DNA from: Diplonema japonicum
Lineage: Eukaryota; Euglenozoa; Diplonemea; Diplonemida; Diplonemidae
Direction: 5' to 3'
Assembly (NCBI GenBank): GCA_964019335.1
Contig: OZ025648.1
Coordinates: 558,001 to 622,000 of the forward strand
Length of the DNA stretch: 64,000 nucleotides
Shown here: positions 43,634 through 53,375 of the stretch, one piece after another
How positions within the stretch are numbered: position 1 is the first letter of the stretch
How the letters are laid out: each line of letters begins with the position of its first letter
Program-made: the position numbers and the translations under genes
Notes under the pieces: model-generated
Told to the model about the DNA's origin: nothing
The model's input: the letters and a program-made list of their open reading frames with translations, nothing else
Database searches by the model: none

Positions 43634-46298
43634 CTACGATTTCTTCTCCATAGTCTTCGCTGCTTCCTGCGACACAAACCCTTTGACTCTCATGGCCACC
43701 TCCACGGAACCGCTGACCTCCCCTCTCTTCTCCTCTCCCACGACTGGGTGTGACTGGATGGTGGCCTTCCCACCGCTGTTCAAGTTTGGCACGATATCTG
43801 TAAGGACAAGGTCTACCCTTCCTTTGTACTCTTTTCCAATTGTCTGTTTGTATTGTATTTTGATTTGCGCTTCAGATCCGAAAAGTGTCTGATCACCGCC
43901 TGCAAAATGACATCTTAATATAAAATTGCTTTTTCTAGGGCTGGAATGTAAAAACGACCGGGGGCCAATGAGTGTCATGTGGTATTCTAGAAAACACTTT
44001 TTTTTGATTTCCTCCATGTAACCCTTTGGGGTCTAAATTGGAAAAAATGGAGATGGAGGGCATCGATCCCTCTACCTCTCGCATGCTAAGCGAGCGCTCT
44101 ACCATTTGAGCTACACCCCCTGACAATTTTCGTTTTAATAATAATAATTATTCCACTACCAGGCGGGGGGGATGGGGGGCGGAGAAAGTTGAAACCATAA
44201 AAATTGGGAAGGGAAGGTTAAAAACAGTCTCTCTTACTGAGCCATATCGGGGGGGACCTCTTGCTCGTTTGCTCGACCTCTTGTATATTTTCCTGGGGCC
44301 CCCGACATCCACCTTTCTTATTTTTTCCCCATTCCCCCGCCACGCAGCTCTTGGGCCTCGAAGGCTTCGGCTGTCACCAAATAAAGACAACCCCAAATTT
44401 CGTAGCTTTTTTTATATTCCCCTGACAATTTTCGTAGCCGAGATTTAGTCGAATCCTGATCTTTCTCAACAAGCGGATAACAAATCAACCAAGGCTTGAC
44501 CCAATGTTTTTAGTGAAATCAAAAATGCCTTTACTTTTTTAATTTAAACCCCTTCGACCCCATCCAAGCTTGCAAACCTTTGAGCCAAAGATACTGATCC
44601 TGATGCAATCGGCTGGAGGAACTACTAACCGCAACTTATGATCAAAACTGTGGTGGAAGTTAATTTGGTCGTTAGGACATACTGTGGGCTCAGTTCACCC
44701 TTGACGGTTTTAGTAACGGATTTTTGGGCGTTGGGGTGGCTGCTGCCAACTACACCGTCGGTCACAGTTCGGAGTTTAACCTTCGTGGTTGTTGTCATTA
44801 GTTTGTGTTTGGCATACCTCGCAGAAGATGTTCTTTGAGCTGCCCGGGTTGAGGTTCTTGGCACCCACAAGGCACATGTCAATGATGAGCTGGTTTGCAG
44901 TCTTCATGGCCTGCGTCACTTGCTCCTTTGCCCTGCGCTTTCTCTCCTCTTTCACCTTCTCGAGGTCCTGGTTCAGTTCATCAGCTGACAGCGGGGCTTC
45001 GACGACCATCTGGAATTCAAGAAGCCCTTCTTGGCGCAACTGATTCACCGCTTCCACAAGGGACTCCTTGTCAACGATTGTCACCCCATTCACATCGCGA
45101 ATTACAGAGGCGGACTTCATGCCTGCACGTTCGCAGGCACCGTTGGAGGTGAGCTCAATGGCACGCACTTTGTTGCCGACAGCGATCAGCCCATGGATCC
45201 CAAGGTTCTCTTCTTTGTCATTGCGCTTCACTGTGAGCACTTGCGACAGTGCCTCTTCGTGCTTCTCCACGTCTTTTATAGCCCCGGCATCTTCGTCCTC
45301 AGACTCTTCCCCTCTCGCTATGGCTTCAAGCTCTTTGGCCTCAGCCTCGGCTTGCGCGAGCTTCTTGTCCGCCTCTTCTCTTTCTTTTTGTCTCAATCTT
45401 TCTTGCTCTTCCCTTTCTCTTTTCTGCTGTTCCAACACCACTTTCATCATTTCCTGTGCATCATTCAGTGCCTCAACACGTTTAAGGGCAGCTTCGGCTG
45501 CTTCTTTCTCTGCCTTGGCGCGCGCCTTCGCCTCTCTCTCAGCCTGCTCCGCTGCTTCTTTTGCTGCTCTGGCCTCTTCCATCCTCTTTGCAGCTGCCTC
45601 TGACTCTACTTGGTCGGCAGCTTCACGCTCCTTTTGGGCGGCCTCAGCCGCTGCCAGAGCCTTTGCTGCAGCTTCCTGCGCAATCCTCGCTTCTTCTTCC
45701 GCCTTCTTCGCCTCAGCCTCTTTCCTGGCGGCATCCCTCTTCTTTTCTGCTGCTGCTTCTTCCTGTCTTTTTTGCTGCTCCTCCTGGGCCTTCCTTTCGG
45801 CTTCTTCTTTAATCTTTCGCTGCACTTCCTCTTCCTCGCGTCTTTTCTTCTCCTCGGCAAGCCTCTCTTTTTCTCTTCTTTTTTCTTCTGCCTTTTCTTT
45901 TGCTTCTCTCTCTTGCTCTTTCTTTAGCTCTTCGAGTCGTCTGAGCTGTATAGAGAAAAAAAAAGAAAAGAATCAGTTTTTTTTTGGTTTTTTCTTACTT
46001 TTTTTAATTTGCATTCTGCATACATTGGCGTCAAGGTCTAAGTCGTTCACATCGCCTTCCCCACCTGCTTTACGGATCTGATCCCCGATGATTCGTTTGA
46101 TCGCACCGATAAAGTCTTCCCCCTCTCCCATTGCCGACCTATTGTGGTGCATGGTGCGCCGTGTGGCATTCTTCTTGATGCATACCAAATCTTGGCAACT
46201 TCTCTTACTTTCAAGGTTTCAATAAATCTGGACACCGCAGGCCCGGGGGGCGCACCTGTCTTCTGAGCATACAGCTCTTTAATCTCCGAGGTCTGCAT
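43634..46298 (-). CDS. Coiled-coil/PDZ/C2 protein with tRNA-bearing intron
   Basis: 590 aa from five exons: 46298-46186, 46138-46024, 45945-44818, 44780-44630, 43899-43634. Introns 1-3 are 47, 78 and 37 nt, all with GTATGC donors. Intron 4 is 730 nt (donor GTTAGT, acceptor TTTGCAG). A charged Glu/Lys/Ala coiled coil spans about residues 77-290 and a PDZ-like domain about 307-390 (NLGIHGLIAVGNKVRAIEL; SVIRDVNGVTI). A C-terminal C2-like domain starts at about 432 (LIIDMCLVGAKNLN) and is completed only by joining exons 4 and 5 (TVLIISCG plus GDQTLFGSEAQI; YKGRVDLVLTDIV). The phase fits, although the last donor is non-typical. Likely a scaffold with membrane-binding C2. Confidence 0.7.
44048..44120 (-). 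tRNA. tRNA-Ala (AGC), inside intron 4 of the PDZ/C2 gene
   Basis: 73-nt cloverleaf: GGGGGTG acceptor, TAGCTCA A-box, anticodon loop TTAGCAT with anticodon AGC, T-arm with GGATCGATGCC, ending CTCCA. On the same strand as the host gene; a T-run follows the 3' end. The 5' end is the edge of a SINE-like insertion. Confidence 0.95.
44117..44133. repeat. 17-bp target-site duplication, tRNA-side copy
   Basis: CCCCTGACAATTTTCGT on the plus strand, identical to 44419-44435. It includes the first four nucleotides of tRNA-Ala. Confidence 0.85.
44134..44418 (-). mobile_element. SINE-like element inserted at tRNA-Ala 5' end
   Basis: 285 bp bounded by a perfect 17-bp direct repeat. Read on the minus strand it ends in a TTA/A-rich tail (AATAATTATTATTATTAAA) next to the tRNA, as retroposed elements do. 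It contains CTTCGAGGCCC, a possible B-box. Internal blocks TCTCT(C/G)TTACTGAGCCAT and CACTACCAGG(C/T)GGG recur at 60195-60325. No coding capacity. Confidence 0.7.
44419..44435. repeat. 17-bp target-site duplication, distal copy
   Basis: Identical to 44117-44133; marks the 5' boundary of the SINE-like element. Confidence 0.85.
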
Positions 46299-46660
46299 TT
46301 TCCCGTTGCTATTCGCACTCTTTGCTGTTCTGGGGGAAATTAAAAAATGCGAACAAAACGGAACAAAAAAAAAAAGAAAAGAAATGGTGAGTGGGAAAGG
46401 TGTGCAAAAAAAAGGGGGAGGGGGGAGTGAGGGATCCCAATCTTCTTCTTATTTTCTGTGCTGTTTCTCTTTTTTTTCTTCAGGTTATGCTGGGGGAAAG
46501 GAAAGAAGGGAGGGAGGGGGGGGGGGGGGGGGTAAAAGGGCCTTAAACGCTAATAAATGGTGTTTTTCACTAAAAACGTGAAATTTGGCCTCACAGCCTC
46601 TGAGCCAGAATTTTTTGGTCAGGTACCACCCCTGACACCTAAAGAGAGTACAAAAAAAAA

Positions 46661-46709
46661 TTGCCACACTTCGGGTAAGCCACTTTCATAAGATAATCCG
46701 GTGTGGCAA
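46661..46709. repeat. Small inverted repeat/hairpin
   Basis: TTGCCACAC and its exact reverse complement GTGTGGCAA enclose 31 nt. Confidence 0.6.
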
Positions 46710-46928
46710 CCTTTTCAAGATATCGTTTTAACACCCCACACAGCCTCGGAAGGAGTTCAAGCCGAGCCAGCACATGTTCTTTGCAACATATGTGTCGAAT
46801 TTCGGGTCAAGTTGCTTTTGGTAACGCATTTTTTTTCCCCCTGCAAAACTGAAAAATACCGTATTCTTAACCCTTTTGACCCCTGGTCATAGTAGTGATG
46901 CGAAATGTTTTTTTTTTTTTTTTTTTAT

Positions 46929-47350
46929 TTCACTCTTCGTCATTTTCTTCACTCACTAGGGGCCTCATTATTTAACGCGAAATGGCCATTATTTAACGCG
47001 AAATGGCCATTATTTAACTAGTTAAATAATGAGATTTTGCAGTTAAATAATGGCCCTTCAGAGTAAATAATGCCCTTCAGAGTGAAAAAATGGGTCTTGT
47101 CGTGGAAAAAAATGCACCCAACCCCTTGAATTTTTTTTTGGGGTGGGGGTATTTTGACTATTTTTGGCCATCTGAGGCCATTCCAGCCCTTAAAAGTGGG
47201 AATAAGTGCTTTACTTCCCCTTTAAATGCCACGGCGAAATAGCTACCCTGTATTACCTTAGGAAAATCCCCAAAAAGCTGACCTGCGTGAAAAAAAACAA
47301 CAGTGAAAGCAGTGAAGAGTGAGTGACTCAAATGACGAAAAGTGAAATAA
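46929..47350. mobile_element. Foldback (MITE-like) element with internal ATTATTTAAC repeats
   Basis: The arms ATTTCACTCTTCGTCATTT... (46929-46960) and ...AAATGACGAAAAGTGAAAT (47318-47350) are inverted repeats of about 30 bp with about 25 matches. Inside, a 21-bp unit ATTATTTAACGCGAAATGGCC is repeated in tandem (46967-47008). GTTAAATAAT follows in inverted orientation, then CCCTTCAGAGT(A/G)AA is repeated twice. No ORF. Similar ATTATTTAAC / GGCAATAAATAGC words occur at 47375-47440 and 60605-60650. Confidence 0.5.
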
Positions 47351-47560
47351 AACGACTTACTTGCCGCCAAATGAGCCATTATTTAACACTTGTTACCGTT
47401 TTTTTGCACGAGGGCCCACGGGCAATAAATAGCAATTCTCTTTTAGCCGGCAAAAAAAAGGAATTCATTTTTGCATCAAAAGAACTCAAAGTTCAAAAGA
47501 AAAGAAGAGGAAATGAAGTGGCAGTTTAAAAAAAAACATTTCGTTTCACCAGTATGCCTC

Positions 47561-47677
47561 GCCTCCCTATCCAAGGCATAGAGTGCATCTGATTCGACTC
47601 TTGGGCAATTATTAGACGGCCAATAATGAGTCTCGGATCCAATACTCTAATTGGATGCACTCCATGCCTGGGGAGGC
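47561..47677 (+). ncRNA. Structured RNA candidate with long terminal stem
   Basis: 117 nt. The ends pair as GCCTCCC/GGGAGGC, then AGGCATAGAGTGCATC pairs with GATGCACTCCATGCCT over 16 positions with one mismatch. Two inner hairpins follow (GACTC...GAGTC, and ATCCAA...TTGGAT), giving a three-way junction. GATTCGACTC resembles a Pol III B-box and TTTTTTCTTTTTT follows the 3' end. It does not match 5S, tRNA or spliceosomal RNAs known to me. It could instead be a foldback repeat. Confidence 0.5.
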
Positions 47678-47775
47678 TTTTTTCTTTTTTCCTTCTTCAA
47701 ATTATATTCTGGATATCTAACAAATGAAAGGTAAGGTCACGTGACTTTGTCTTTAACCACGCAGGTGTGATCTGT

Positions 47776-47820
<45 letters not shown>

Positions 47821-48046
47821 TCGTCTTTCCTCTTCGTTTCTTCTCGGTTCAATTTTTTTAAAGAGCAAGAGAAATACTGCCCCCAACTCCCTTCACCACT
47901 CACTAATTTGGGTTAGTAAGGAATCTCCATTATGTTTATTTTTTTTTCTCCCCTCTTCTTTCTGTTTTCTTCTTCAAACAAGTTTGTGGTGTTTAGTTTT
48001 ATTTATTTTTCTTCCAGAAAAAAGAAAAAGAGAGAAAAAAAATATC

Positions 48047-48077
<31 letters not shown>

Positions 48078-48345
48078 CTTTTTCCAGAAAGGGTAGAGTG
48101 GCGAAAAAGAAGAAAAAGGAGAAGAAGGAGGGGGAAGAAAAAAGAAAGACAGAAAGCCGAGTGCTGCTACGAAGAGAGAATTAGGTAGGAAAAAAGACCA
48201 AGCGCTGCACTGCAGCATGCTATGTATTTCTTGTTCAGGCTTTGGGATGGGAGAGATCAAAGAAATAAAATTGGACCGATCGACACTGTGGGCTTAATGG
48301 GACATTAGAGTAATTGTTTTTCAAACACAAATATAAAAAAATCTA

Positions 48346-48376
<31 letters not shown>

Positions 48377-48736
48377 CACTGTAAACCCCTTCCGCTTTGT
48401 TCCTAAGAAGAAGAACAAACTTGTTATAACAAAACGGTGGGGCCCTTAAAAACCGGAAAATAAAGAGGTTTACAGTATTCATTTATCGATTGGGGGAAGG
48501 GGGGTGTTTTGAACCTCACGGTTTCACCTTCCCAGACAATAAAAATTCCTGCCCTTACTCTTTTAAAGATTGAGGATGGGAGATCGAAAGAAAAAAAAAT
48601 TAGAGAAAATATTATATTAACAGTAAACTCAAACGATAAGACAGGACAAGAAATTGACAGGAGGACCCCCCTCTTTCTTTTGTTCTCCTTTTTAAAATTT
48701 AATACCATCTTTACCCCACCCCCCTCCCATTACGAG

Positions 48737-48800
48737 GAAAAGAAAAGAAAAGAAAAGAAAAGAAAAGAAAAGAAAAGAAAAGAAAGAAAAGAAAAGAAAA
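48737..48800. repeat. (AAAAG)n microsatellite
   Basis: About twelve AAAAG units with one interruption. Confidence 0.85.
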
Positions 48801-48906
48801 CTAGATTTTTTTTATAGGGCTTACGCGTTTTCGAGCTCACCAGCTGCGACTTCAGCCCGAGACAGAAGAAAAAAAGAGAAAAAAAAAAAAACCCGGTCCT
48901 TTTGTA

Positions 48907-48939
48907 ATGGAAGACAACCTAAAGTATAGGGTCTTCCAT
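48907..48939. other. Hairpin in the 3' region of the tandem-E2 gene
   Basis: ATGGAAGAC and GTCTTCCAT form a perfect 9-bp stem with a 15-nt loop, 39 nt beyond the stop codon on the minus strand. It could be a 3'UTR structure. Confidence 0.5.
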
Positions 48940-48977
48940 GCTTTGCCTTGCCAATTGCTTTGCCTATTATTTTATTT

Positions 48978-51248
48978 TTAGTTGTCTCGGCCACCCATTA
49001 ATACCTTTTTTCTCCAGTATTTCTGGTTTTCAGGCGTGGATGAGAAGCAAAGCTCAGCCGCCTCAAGATTAACCTGTGGAGTGGAAAAGAAAAATAATAA
49101 TAAGGGGAACCCCATTAATTCTTTTTCGACAATACCCAAGTGGCTGTAGATGGATTAGGTTCTGATGAGAGTAGTTTTCTGATGCTAGAGAAGATGTAGT
49201 CGATGGACTCTTGTTTGGTAGGCGGGATCGAGAAGCAAGGGTGACCAGAGGGGCTGATGTTGGGGTGGAACATCTTTGTCTTGAAGCAGACGCGCGGGTA
49301 CTCGTCCCTAGACTCCGGGAAGACGATCTCCACGTTGAACATGCCTTCCTCAAGCAAGCCCTCAGGCTGCATGATGGACAGGTTCCAGACGAACACGTTG
49401 TCAGGGTCAATGGGCCCACCCGAGCACCCGTGCATCCCGTCCTGCAAGAGCCTTGCATGTTCGTCTCTCAGTGTGCTTGCCAGGTACGACTTCCTCTTTG
49501 TCAGCTCAGCCCCCTTCTGTTTCCACATCTCCGTTTCCTCCTGCAACTGCTTGTTAATCTTGTGCAACCTCTCCAGCACAGACGTGTAGTCAAACTTCCC
49601 CTCTGACAGGTTTGTCGGGTATTCAAAAGGTGTTTTTTCAAAACTCTGTCCGTCCTTCACAATTCCCTTTTCAGCTATCGCTGTGTACGTCTCGTATCTC
49701 ATCAGAAACTCCCGCTTGATCTCAGGCTTGAAATACTCGGTTTTCCCGCTCAACACGTTTTCCAGCACATCGCACACCGCCACTCGGAGTGATTCATGTT
49801 GGATTTTTTCACTGTAAGCTGCCGCCTCCTCTCTCACACGTTCGGGATCCCGTCGCCTTTTCTTCACAGCCCCCTGTGTCCCTGCTGGCTGTGAACCCGT
49901 TGCTGGATTCCTGTATTAAGTTAATACGGTAAAAAAAGTTCCGGCACGGGGAATTGAACCCCGGTCTCCTGGGTGAGGGCCAGGTGTTCTAACCACTATA
50001 CTATGCCGGATTACGGATTATGCTCGTGGACTCGACGAGCAGAAGATCTGGTGGGTCGGGCTAGATGAGGGCAATGTTGGTGTTGGCATGGGTGACACAT
50101 TGCATGTGACAGGAGTCACGACGTGGCAGTGGTGAGGTGGTGGTGGATGTGTTGCTGGTGAGCAAAGAGTAAAAAAACGAAAATGCGAAATGTTTCGTGT
50201 TTGGTGGAAAAATGAAATTAGGTTTCAACCAGGAAATTTTGGTATGGTTTACAGGAAACGGCGGAAAAATGGGTTTCCTCCATCCCAAGGTCAAAGGAGA
50301 GCTTAGCTTAGTGGTTTCCTCGTTAACATAATGGTTCATGTGCATTCCCTAAGAGAATGATATCCCGGTTCGATTCCAGGACGAATTTAAAACCACTGGT
50401 GCAATCTCTCTTTTTTAAGGGGATTTACACTTATTTAAATAGGCCAATTGGTGCCTTTCGGATTTGGCTTCGATTACTGATCCTGTGTATTTTGGCTTCT
50501 GCATACTTCCCGGCTTTGAGAAGTTTTGTGCAGGAGCTACCTGCCAAGCTAAAAAATACAACACAATATTTATACCAGTTCCCACGTAAAAAAACATTTA
50601 ATGCCGGACGAAAAACGTTCGGGTTTCTGTCGCGTCCGGGAGTTTGTCCGTCCGGCATTTTTTGGAAAATTTTATTTGCATACAAGCTCGCTTCTGTTTT
50701 TTCGTCATCGCTTTCTGCCTCCATCTCCAATATTTCTTTCTCAAAACCTGGCTCGTTGTGGTACGGCTCACAGTTCATGATTAAACTTTGTATCGCGTTC
50801 AGGACGTAGCCAACGGAGTAGGCACTCCTCCATATCTCCGACGTCTCCCCCCTCCATGTTCCAAGAATCGAAAGGCAGACCTAGTGTGGATGGTGCATTA
50901 TTTTCTCACTCTCTCGGAAATACCTTGCCATCGGCATATAAATTGGGATTGAACCTCACCCTGCCATAGTCAGTTGTTGAGATTTTAACCTGTTGCGTTT
51001 ATTATTGAAAACTTTCCCTGAAACAAACACACCTTGGGGGGGTCGTTGGGGTACGTCTGGGGGAACCTCATGTCAAAGGAGTAAAACCCAAAATGGTACG
51101 GTGTCTGCGGTGGGCCCACCATCATGGCTACAACGTGGTCCAGCTTGTCTTCAACACACGTCACATAAATAGGAGGACTATCTGTGTTGGGGCTCTGCAT
51201 GACCTCCTTCAGGTCTTTCTGAACCCTAAAGGCGCACGAATTCGCCAT
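48978..51248 (-). CDS. Tandem E2 protein: UBE2Z-like UBC plus second UBC
   Basis: 449 aa from five exons: 51248-51033, 50989-50924, 50880-50684, 49910-49136, 49073-48978. All joins are in phase; introns are 43, 43, 773 and 62 nt. The first UBC matches UBE2[41 protein letters not shown] with catalytic Cys96 and Asn in place of His in HPN as in UBE2Z, then [13 protein letters not shown]. The UBE2Z C-terminal extension follows ([28 protein letters not shown]). A second complete UBC spans about 300-449: [28 protein letters not shown] with Cys385 ten residues after His as in active E2s, and NLEAAELC. Two E2 modules in one chain are unusual. Confidence 0.85.
49939..50010 (-). tRNA. tRNA-Glu (CTC), inside intron 3 of the tandem-E2 gene
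   Basis: 72-nt cloverleaf: acceptor TCCGGCA/TGCCGGA, anticodon stem CCTGG with loop containing CTC, T-arm CGGGG-TTCAATT-CCCCG, discriminator A, then TTTTTTT. Same strand as the host gene; only 28 nt separate its 3' end from the splice acceptor. Confidence 0.95.
50317..50387 (+). pseudogene. Degenerate tRNA-like sequence
   Basis: A perfect B-box (GGTTCGATTCC), a 4-bp D-stem (ACAT/ATGT) and a 5-bp anticodon stem (CATTC/GAATG) can be drawn, but only four acceptor pairs form, the T-stem has a mismatch and U33 is missing. Probably a decayed tRNA or tRNA-derived element within the long intron. Confidence 0.45.
50600..50659. repeat. Inverted repeat within the tandem-E2 intron
   Basis: AATGCCGGACG and CGTCCGGCATT (11 bp, perfect) enclose 38 nt with further CCGGA/TCCGG words. 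The CCGGCAT word also forms the tRNA-Glu acceptor. Confidence 0.5.
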
Positions 51249-51512
51249 TTTAGGGGTGGGGGTATTTGGAGTTTAAGAACTTAAGCTAAACGAAATAAGC
51301 TCTAAACCCACTGTGATGAATGCTTGCTTGCGCCAAGAAAACTTAAAGAAAAAATCTGACAAATTGGAGAGCGTAAAAAGACTGAATACGAAAGGTGGGG
51401 AGCGGGGGTGAGATGCACACCACATTGATGGTGAGTAATGCAAAACGTTTTCTCTTTTGTTTTTCCTTTGATCCCTGTCCTTTGTATAAATATATAAATA
51501 ACGGTTGTTTGA

Positions 51513-52297
51513 TTAGACGAAATTTAGAACGGCGGCCACGATGCACGCCACTTGCATGAAGACACCGATGCCCACCATGATGTAGCCGGGGATGACTCTG
51601 GTGCGGAGCTTTTCTCGTTCTTCTTCTGTGAACTCGTTGGTTTTCCTAAGCAGGTCGTTGCATTCATCGACTCCATAAGGAGCAAAGGAACGCTCCTTCT
51701 TCGATGCATATGTGTAACAAACCCCAGGCAACAAGAAGCAAAGAGACGGGGAAGTCAAAGCTGACACCACACTCAACACTGTTGTCAGTGAAGAGGCAAG
51801 CACTGCAACTAACGCACACGGGGCGCAGATAACTATTGTGATACCCACATGGTATGGCAACGATAGCACTTTCCCTTCCGGGTACATTATGTTGACAACG
51901 GTACATCTGCATGTGAAACAGATCAGAGGGAACGAGAACAACAAGCACAGTGTCATGCAGAAGTAGACCAACACGACCGACACCTCGCTAGTTGGGTAGC
52001 ATGCTAGGATGGTGCTCGGTTTTGTGGTGATATTCTGCCACGTGACGTACCCCGTTACTCCAGCGCACGTGTACATAAAGCAAGCGATGATCATCGTGAT
52101 CCATGTTGCGGTCAGTAGCTGTGCGCCTGCGTCCCTCACCGGGTTGTCGCTGCCGCCACCCCGCTGGCCTTTGGACAACTCCTTCATGATGGGGAACACG
52201 GTAAGTTGGCAGATGTACGACATGCTGATGATGCTGAAAGCTTGCAACAAATCAGCACCACTGGAGGGAAATAATTTGGCATCGACTGAAGGCGTCT

Positions 52298-52346
<49 letters not shown>

Positions 52347-53226
52347 ATATTTCCCTTGCTCATAATTTTTGCGAGCATACCGAGTTGAAAGGATCATCGT
52401 GGTCTTTGTTTACCAGCTCGTGACAGGGTTCCCTCGAGTCCTCGTCCAAATGCCTGAACAGGTAAATGGTCGACATCTGTTTGTGTGGTGGTGGGGTTCC
52501 CCCCCCCCCTTTTTTTTCTCTGCTACATACTACAACAAAGTAAATAATGGACAGGACAGACAATAAAGAAGTAAACCACAAGCCATCGATCCTGCGGAGA
52601 AGCGAGAGGGGCAGTCCAACAAGAATTAAAGAGAGAAGCATGACTGTGTTTGAGTTTACATAATAGTCGCTCAGAGTGTCTTCGAAGTAATGAGGGGACA
52701 ACTGCTTGAGCCCCTCGTAGAGGAGCGACTTCACAGACACCAAGTACGCAACAAGTGTACCAAGACAGATCAGCACCAAGACAAGCTGTACCCACAGCTT
52801 CCCAATAGGCCCTAAACAGTACTCGGCCATGCCTTCCATAGTAGGGACACGTGAGGTGTCACTTGGGGTGCGGTTTGTGTTTATAATTCTTACCATAAGC
52901 TGGACCGAAACATAGGTAATGATAGCACAGGCAATCATGATCACAGGGCCAAAGACAAGCCCTGCGTAGTCAAAGGTTGCTGCAAGCGACAAAATGCCGA
53001 CACCCATTGTCGTGTTCGCCAAATTGAACACTACCGCTGCGGTGTGCAGGGGAGCGAGCTCTTCTTCGTCATCACCCACCCTGCTTTCCGCATCAAGTAA
53101 CACACCCACATCACCCACGATGCCCCCTACCACCGACCCGATGGTCCTTGCACTACCTGTGCTGTATCCGCTGTAGCCACCGCTAGAAATGACCCGACTC
53201 CGCCGATTTTCATTGTTGATGTTCAT
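51513..53226 (-). CDS. Amino-acid/auxin permease family (AAAP, SLC38-like) transporter
   Basis: 524 aa from three exons (53226-52531, 52476-52381, 52295-51513). The introns are 54 nt (GTATGT...AACAG) and 85 nt (GTATGC, a long A-run, then CAG). The AAAP start motif (AAVVFNLANTTMGVGILSLA) opens the first helix; about eleven hydrophobic helices follow, including QAFSIISMSYICQLTVFPIM and the typical FSFPLICFTCR. AAAP/SLC38/AVT proteins move amino acids with H+ or Na+ across plasma or vacuolar membranes. The start MNINNENRRS was preferred because a CAG lies 18 nt upstream; the frame stays open further 5'. Confidence 0.85.
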
Positions 53227-53375
53227 TGTGTTGTGTACAGCCTGCGTGTTTGGGAGACTGGACAGAAATAGCAAAAGGGGGGAAAGATCAGTACTGTTAT
53301 TAGCACACTGGTTATTGGCTATCTTACCACGCGGCCAACACTCTTGGACACTAGGCTTTCGAACAAGCAACACTA

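Larger units (their letters stand above)
46299..48977. other. 2.7-kb gene-free region rich in foldbacks
   Basis: Between the tandem-E2 gene and the PDZ/C2 gene. It contains hairpins at 46618-46636 and 46661-46709, a foldback element (46929-47350), a structured-RNA candidate (47561-47677), homopolymers (T-run 47780-47819) and an (AAAAG)n microsatellite at 48737-48800. No protein gene supported. Confidence 0.65.

Noticed and set aside
43935-44126. 63-codon minus-strand frame
   Set aside because: It is the tRNA-Ala sequence read as protein.
45068-46081. Plus-strand 337-codon Ser/Ala-rich frame
   Set aside because: Antisense of the coiled-coil exon of the PDZ/C2 gene.
47561-47677. 5S rRNA
   Set aside because: Length and three-way shape fit, but none of the conserved 5S loop sequences are present.
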